Source of the DNA: Streptomonospora wellingtoniae
GTDB taxonomy: Bacteria > Actinomycetota > Actinomycetes > Streptosporangiales > Streptosporangiaceae
Direction of reading: 5' to 3'
Assembly (NCBI RefSeq): GCF_031845375.1
Contig: NZ_JAVREK010000005.1
Span: 205,247-269,246, forward strand
DNA: 64,000 bases
The notes below the pieces were generated by a model. It worked only from the letters and a program-made list of their open reading frames with translations, did no database searches and had not been told where the DNA came from. How positions within the stretch are numbered: position 1 is the stretch's first letter; each line of letters starts with the position of its first letter. Shown here piece by piece: positions 61,993 to 64,000 of the stretch. Both the position numbers and the translations under genes were made by a program.

Positions 61993-63684
61993 ATGTCTGA
62001 TAACACCGAACGGCAGTCCGCCGCTCACGAGGAGTCCGCAGCAGACGGCGCCCTGAGTACGGAAACGACGAAGACGGGGACGGAACAGGCCGCCACCGGC
62101 GGAGCGGGCGAGGGATCCGCTCCCTCCTCCGAGGCCGCGTCGAAGCCGTCGGGCAAGTCCAAGGAGCGCACGGGCGCAGCCGGCGGCTCCGGCGAGACCG
62201 AGCCGGCCGCGGCGGCCGACGACACCGGAAGCGCTGAAGGCGCCGAACGCTCCACTGCGGCTGAGAGCCCGAAGGCGGCGGACGAAGGCTCCGGGGCGGC
62301 CGCAGGCGGCGTGTCGAGCGGCAAGGCCTCGTCCGCGGGCCAGAAGGCCGCCAAGGACCCCGTGAGCGCGGGGACCGCCGGGGGCGGGTCCGGGGCCGGC
62401 AAGGACAGTGCGAGCGGCAGCAAGGCGGACTCCGCTGCACCGTCCGCAGGATCGGGCCGGGCGGCGGCTGGGGAGAGCACCGAGTCCTCGACGGCGGTCG
62501 GCGGCTCGGCCGCGAGCGGATCGAGCGCGTCAGGCGAGTCGGGCCCGTCGAGCGAGTCGAGCTCCAAGACCACGCCTGCCGCCGACGGCGGCATCGGATC
62601 GAGCGGCGCAGCGAAGTCCGCCGGCGGCGGTGCGGCGAAGCCGAGATCGGCCGCCGACACATCAGGGGCGACCGGCGACAAGTCGACGAAGTCCGGTGAC
62701 AAGTCGACATCCGCCGGAAGCACGGCCGGCACCTCCTCGTCATCGTCCTCCGCGTCCTCGACCGGTTCGTCGGTCCCGTCGACGTCCTCGGCGTCGGCGA
62801 GCCGCGCCTCGACGACCTCGTCGGGTTCGTCCGCGCCCTCGTCCCGCTCGACCTTCTCCAGCGCCTCGAAGTCCGCGGGCGCCGGGACGGGCGCCGCGAG
62901 TACGGGGTCGTCGTCTGCGGGCTCGGCGAGCGGATCCGGCGACACGTCGGCGAAGTCCGCAACAGCGGCGTCGGGCAAGCCGTCCGGGTCCTCCGGCTCC
63001 GGCGCGTGGGGTCCCGCCGGCAAGTCGACGTCCTCGGGCTCCTCCCCGGGCACGCCCGCCGCATCCACCGGCTCCTCGACCAGCGGCACCACCGGGAAAA
63101 CGGGTACTGACCCTCAGGGGGGCCAAGGGGGCCCGAGGAAGTCGAGCACACCGCGCGGCTCGGGGACCGGCGGCGCGGCGGCTGCGGATTCGGGCGGCGA
63201 CAGCGGTTCGGCCGCGAACACGTCCCCCGCGATGGCGAAGGCCGAGCAAAGGGGAGTGTCCATGATGGCGCCGAACGGACCCGCGACCACGGTCAAGGCA
63301 TCCAAGTCCACGCGCAAGGCCCACCTGGCGGTGAGCCGCGTGGAGCCCTGGTCGGTGATGCGGTTCAGCTTCGTCATCTCCCTGGTGTGCTTCATCATCC
63401 TGTTCGTCGCCGTGATCGTGCTCTACGGCATCCTGTCCGGCCTGGGCGTCTTCGACGCGATCACCGACCTGATCAGCTCCCTGACCGAGGGCGGCGAGGG
63501 CGATGAGCTCAACCTGCGTCCGCAGGAGTGGTTCTCGCCGGGACGCGTGCTGGGCTACACCGGACTGATCGGGGCGCTGAACATCATCCTCATCACGTCG
63601 CTGTCGACCATCGGCGCCATGCTCTACAACCTCGCGGCCGACCTCGTCGGCGGCGTGGACATCACCCTCTCCGAGTCCGAGTAA
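61993..63684 (+). CDS. DUF3566 membrane protein with long Ser/Gly/Ala-rich N-terminus
   Basis: 563 residues from ATG 61993 (GTG 61987, two codons earlier, is also possible). About the first 430 residues are low-complexity Ser/Gly/Ala/Thr with scattered Lys and Asp, surely disordered. The C-terminal DUF3566 domain (TRKAHLAVSRVEPWSVMRFS onward) has two membrane helices (FVISLVCFIILFVAVIVLYG; ALNIILITSLSTIGAMLYNL). Its place after gyrA equals Rv0007. Function unknown. AAGGAAG lies about 16 bases upstream. Confidence 0.85.
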   Translation: MSDNTERQSAAHEESAADGALSTETTKTGTEQAATGGAGEGSAPSSEAASKPSGKSKERTGAAGGSGETEPAAAADDTGSAEGAERSTAAESPKAADEGSGAAAGGVSSGKASSAGQKAAKDPVSAGTAGGGSGAGKDSASGSKADSAAPSAGSGRAAAGESTESSTAVGGSAASGSSASGESGPSSESSSKTTPAADGGIGSSGAAKSAGGGAAKPRSAADTSGATGDKSTKSGDKSTSAGSTAGTSSSSSSASSTGSSVPSTSSASASRASTTSSGSSAPSSRSTFSSASKSAGAGTGAASTGSSSAGSASGSGDTSAKSATAASGKPSGSSGSGAWGPAGKSTSSGSSPGTPAASTGSSTSGTTGKTGTDPQGGQGGPRKSSTPRGSGTGGAAAADSGGDSGSAANTSPAMAKAEQRGVSMMAPNGPATTVKASKSTRKAHLAVSRVEPWSVMRFSFVISLVCFIILFVAVIVLYGILSGLGVFDAITDLISSLTEGGEGDELNLRPQEWFSPGRVLGYTGLIGALNIILITSLSTIGAMLYNLAADLVGGVDITLSESE

Positions 63685-63822
63685 GTCCGGCACCGCGACA
63701 GCCCGCAGTCCCGAGCATCCCTGCCAAGGCGATAGAATCGAAGTGAGGAGAGGCCACCCGCCGGGTGGCCGAACCCTCTCGTCGGCACCGGAACCGGGTT
63801 CGCCCAGGTACACCGGGTGCGG

Positions 63823-63840
63823 TAGAGTTCCACGCGGAAC
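63823..63840 (+). promoter_or_regulatory. Candidate promoter of tRNA-Ile with a small dyad
   Basis: TAGAGT at 63823-63828 is a -10-like element 15 bases before the tRNA. It overlaps GTTCC-ACGC-GGAAC (63827-63840). The -35 is unclear. Confidence 0.4.
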
Positions 63841-63842
63841 GC

Positions 63843-63919
63843 GGGCGTATAGCTCAGTCGGTTAGAGCGCATCCCTGATAAGGATGAGGCCCCAGGTTCA
63901 AGTCCTGGTACGCCCACCA
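63843..63919 (+). tRNA. tRNA-Ile (anticodon GAT), CCA encoded
   Basis: 77 nt. Acceptor arms GGGCGTA and TACGCCC pair, the anticodon stem CATCC/GGATG holds loop CTGATAA (anticodon GAT), the T-loop is GTTCAAGTC, and the 3' CCA is encoded. It follows the gyrA-DUF3566 genes, as ileT follows gyrA in mycobacteria. Confidence 0.97.
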
Positions 63920-63923
63920 GCAG

Positions 63924-63951
63924 AAAGGCCCCCCGATGGGGGGCCTTTTTT
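63924..63951 (+). terminator. Rho-independent terminator after tRNA-Ile
   Basis: AAAGGCCCCCC (63924-63934) pairs with 63938-63948 across a GAT loop and runs into T residues to 63951. It starts 5 bases after the tRNA. Confidence 0.93.
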
Positions 63952-64000
63952 CGTGCCCGTGCGCCACTCGTGCGCCACGGCGAATCCCGCGCTCCGCCGT

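Noticed and set aside
62025..63092. 355-codon Asp/Glu/Pro-rich frame antisense to the DUF3566 gene
   Set aside because: It is the mirror of Ser/Gly/Ala codons. It has no ribosome site or domain, and the sense frame continues into a recognised domain.
63827..63840. GTTCCACGCGGAAC as a diverged parS
   Set aside because: It has three changes from parS, including one in the centre. It is better explained as a dyad in the tRNA-Ile promoter.

Overview
The window is very GC-rich actinobacterial chromosome centred on the replication origin. Gene order supports this: rpmH-rnpA-yidD-yidC-jag-rsmG-parA-parB runs leftward on the minus strand from about 49.2 kb, and dnaA-dnaN-gnd-recF-dciA-gyrB-gyrA runs rightward on the plus strand from about 50 kb. 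GTTTCACGTGAAAC parS sites, a SigR-type trxBA promoter and many GTG/TTG starts fit a filamentous actinomycete. A Nocardiopsaceae/Streptosporangiales relative is my best guess, but the genus cannot be fixed from sequence reading alone.

Layout. 1-3.6 kb: edge of a specialised-metabolite locus (truncated ketosynthase, FAD monooxygenase, methyltransferase). 4-8.4 kb: an accessory block with a three-member family of small membrane proteins, one probably broken, plus an XRE/MmyB-like regulator divergent from an alcohol-dehydrogenase-like gene. 8.5-14.7 kb: tRNA-Ser(CGA), tadA with two tadA-associated genes, upp, and several small conserved or hypothetical genes. 14.9-25.3 kb: replication and translation core (dnaB with an intein, MATE exporter, secreted amidase, rpsF-ssb-rpsR-rplI, a GT87-like mannosyltransferase and a class A PBP). 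26.1-30.2 kb: padR-ino1, a membrane-anchored protein and an MFS protein. 30.3-43.4 kb: CCA-adding enzyme, then the envelope/stress series DUF6049-like protein, two tandem murJ genes, a pseudokinase, sigM, its anti-sigma factor, trxB and trxA. 43.6-49.2 kb: chromosome segregation and membrane insertion genes. 49.2-52.7 kb: dnaA with DnaA-box clusters on both sides (oriC). 52.7-63.7 kb: dnaN to gyrA and a DUF3566 protein, then tRNA-Ile(GAT).

How the genes work together. DnaA, DnaB, its loader DciA, SSB, the beta clamp, RecF and gyrase are all here, beside a ParABS system with at least four perfect parS sites. Cell-envelope genes (PBP1, MurJ pair, pseudokinase, GT87, YidC) and the SigM/anti-sigma/thioredoxin genes form the second theme. 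The 30-49 kb order matches the Mycobacterium tuberculosis Rv3907c-Rv3924c block as I know it, with two differences: murJ is duplicated with a stand-alone pseudokinase, and no cwlM lies between trxA and parB.

Most notable: a 193-residue mini-intein in the DnaB P-loop with the signature of class 3 inteins; a dense DnaA-box cluster between dnaB and the MATE gene, about 33 kb from dnaA; a TTG-initiated dnaA preceded by an overlapping six-codon ORF with a good ribosome binding site; and the tandem murJ plus pseudokinase arrangement. I found no clear wholly new defence or mobile system, no CRISPR array and no insertion sequence.
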